A stretch of 64,000 bases of DNA from Thalassoglobus neptunius (GTDB taxonomy: Bacteria; Planctomycetota; Planctomycetia; Planctomycetales; Planctomycetaceae): positions 2,074,119 through 2,138,118 of the forward strand of contig NZ_SIHI01000001.1 in assembly GCF_007859735.1 (NCBI RefSeq), written 5' to 3'. A program made the position numbers and the translations under genes. Below, in pieces: positions 63,737-64,000 of this stretch. Position 1 is the stretch's first letter. Each line of letters starts with the position of its first letter. A model generated the notes under the pieces. That model had not been told where the DNA came from. It made no database searches and saw only the letters and a list, made by a program, of their open reading frames with translations.

Positions 63737-64000
63737 ATGGCGGAACGCAAGTACACACACGGCCTGACGATCACCGAGAATGATGATGTGACCATCATCG
63801 GAATCGGGAAAATGGAAATCTGGGATGGTGCCGACCTTTCCCTGCTGCGTGATTCCATCGTGCAACTGGTCAACGAAGACCACATCGGCCAGATCGGGGT
63901 CGATATGAAATTCGTACAGCATGTGCCCAGCGGCTTCTTTGGAATGCTGTTCGACTGGCACGAACGCGGAATACGGGTCACTCTTCATCGCCCTCGCGCC
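63737..64000 (+). CDS. STAS-like (anti-sigma antagonist) protein, truncated by window
   Basis: The frame from ATG 63737 is open for 88 codons to the window edge. Strand-turn-helix order and the segment GVDMKFVQHVPSGFFGMLFDW match the STAS fold around the phosphorylatable-serine loop (here Ser in VPSGFF), with VTLHRP as the next strand. STAS proteins bind anti-sigma factors or act in stressosome-like switches. The GKMEIWDGADLSLLRDSIVQ helix also fits. The C-terminus is missing, so the call is limited. Confidence 0.65.
   Translation, partial: MAERKYTHGLTITENDDVTIIGIGKMEIWDGADLSLLRDSIVQLVNEDHIGQIGVDMKFVQHVPSGFFGMLFDWHERGIRVTLHRPRA

Overview
The window is typical planctomycete chromosome (Planctomycetales-like). 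The evidence is the gene content: DUF1501 and DUF1549 proteins, a DUF1559 pseudopilin-like protein, a formylglycine sulfatase, Tat-exported Gfo/Idh oxidoreductase, many TTG/GTG starts, LpxK (lipid A, so a diderm), and an ATP synthase operon with two b-type subunits. No rRNA, tRNA, CRISPR array, transposase or prophage gene was recognised. Species cannot be assigned from sequence reading alone.

Layout. 0-13 kb: a WD40 protein and sulfatase on the plus strand, then a minus-strand series (membrane fusion protein, an Hsp70 with a C-terminal zinc ribbon, DUF1559, DUF1501 and DUF1549 proteins, a sigma-70 family factor). 13-20 kb: a TraR/DksA-type zinc finger protein divergent from the sigma gene, a candidate structured RNA ending in a strong intrinsic terminator, a 1360-residue membrane-anchored coiled-coil FtsK/EccC-like ATPase, a DegT-family aminotransferase and a thioredoxin-like protein. 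20-33 kb: acetyltransferase, AGCS symporter with unusual extra domains, UspA, LpxK, dCTP deaminase, Gfo/Idh oxidoreductase, Asp-box protein with BASS transporter, S41 protease, CsrA. 33-44 kb: IspF, S9 peptidase, DUF368 membrane protein, MFS transporter, metallophosphatase, a possible LecA-like lectin, MgtE and a lone molybdopterin hydroxylase subunit. 44.5-53.3 kb: the complete ATP synthase operon atpZ-I-B-E-F'-F-H-A-G-D-C on the minus strand. 53.4-64 kb: Rho_N/DUF4912 protein, FolE, two hypothetical proteins, a FAD plus Fe-S oxidoreductase coupled to MoaD, MoaE, EF-P divergent from its lysine aminomutase EpmB, an EamA transporter, and a STAS-like protein cut by the window end.

Most genes are housekeeping and unrelated functionally; the coherent units are the ATP synthase operon, the efp/epmB divergent pair, the moaD/moaE pair, the DUF1549-DUF1501 pair, and the Asp-box/BASS pair. 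The least explained signals are non-coding: (1) a roughly 104-bp dispersed repeat with inverted ends present in at least four places, every time immediately after a stop codon; (2) a second, shorter hairpin repeat with three copies in gene-free stretches; (3) a structured RNA candidate at 13.76-13.99 kb; and (4) a phased CGTTCA array between the sigma factor and TraR/DksA genes. On the protein side the giant FtsK/EccC-like ATPase is the best candidate for an undescribed machine.
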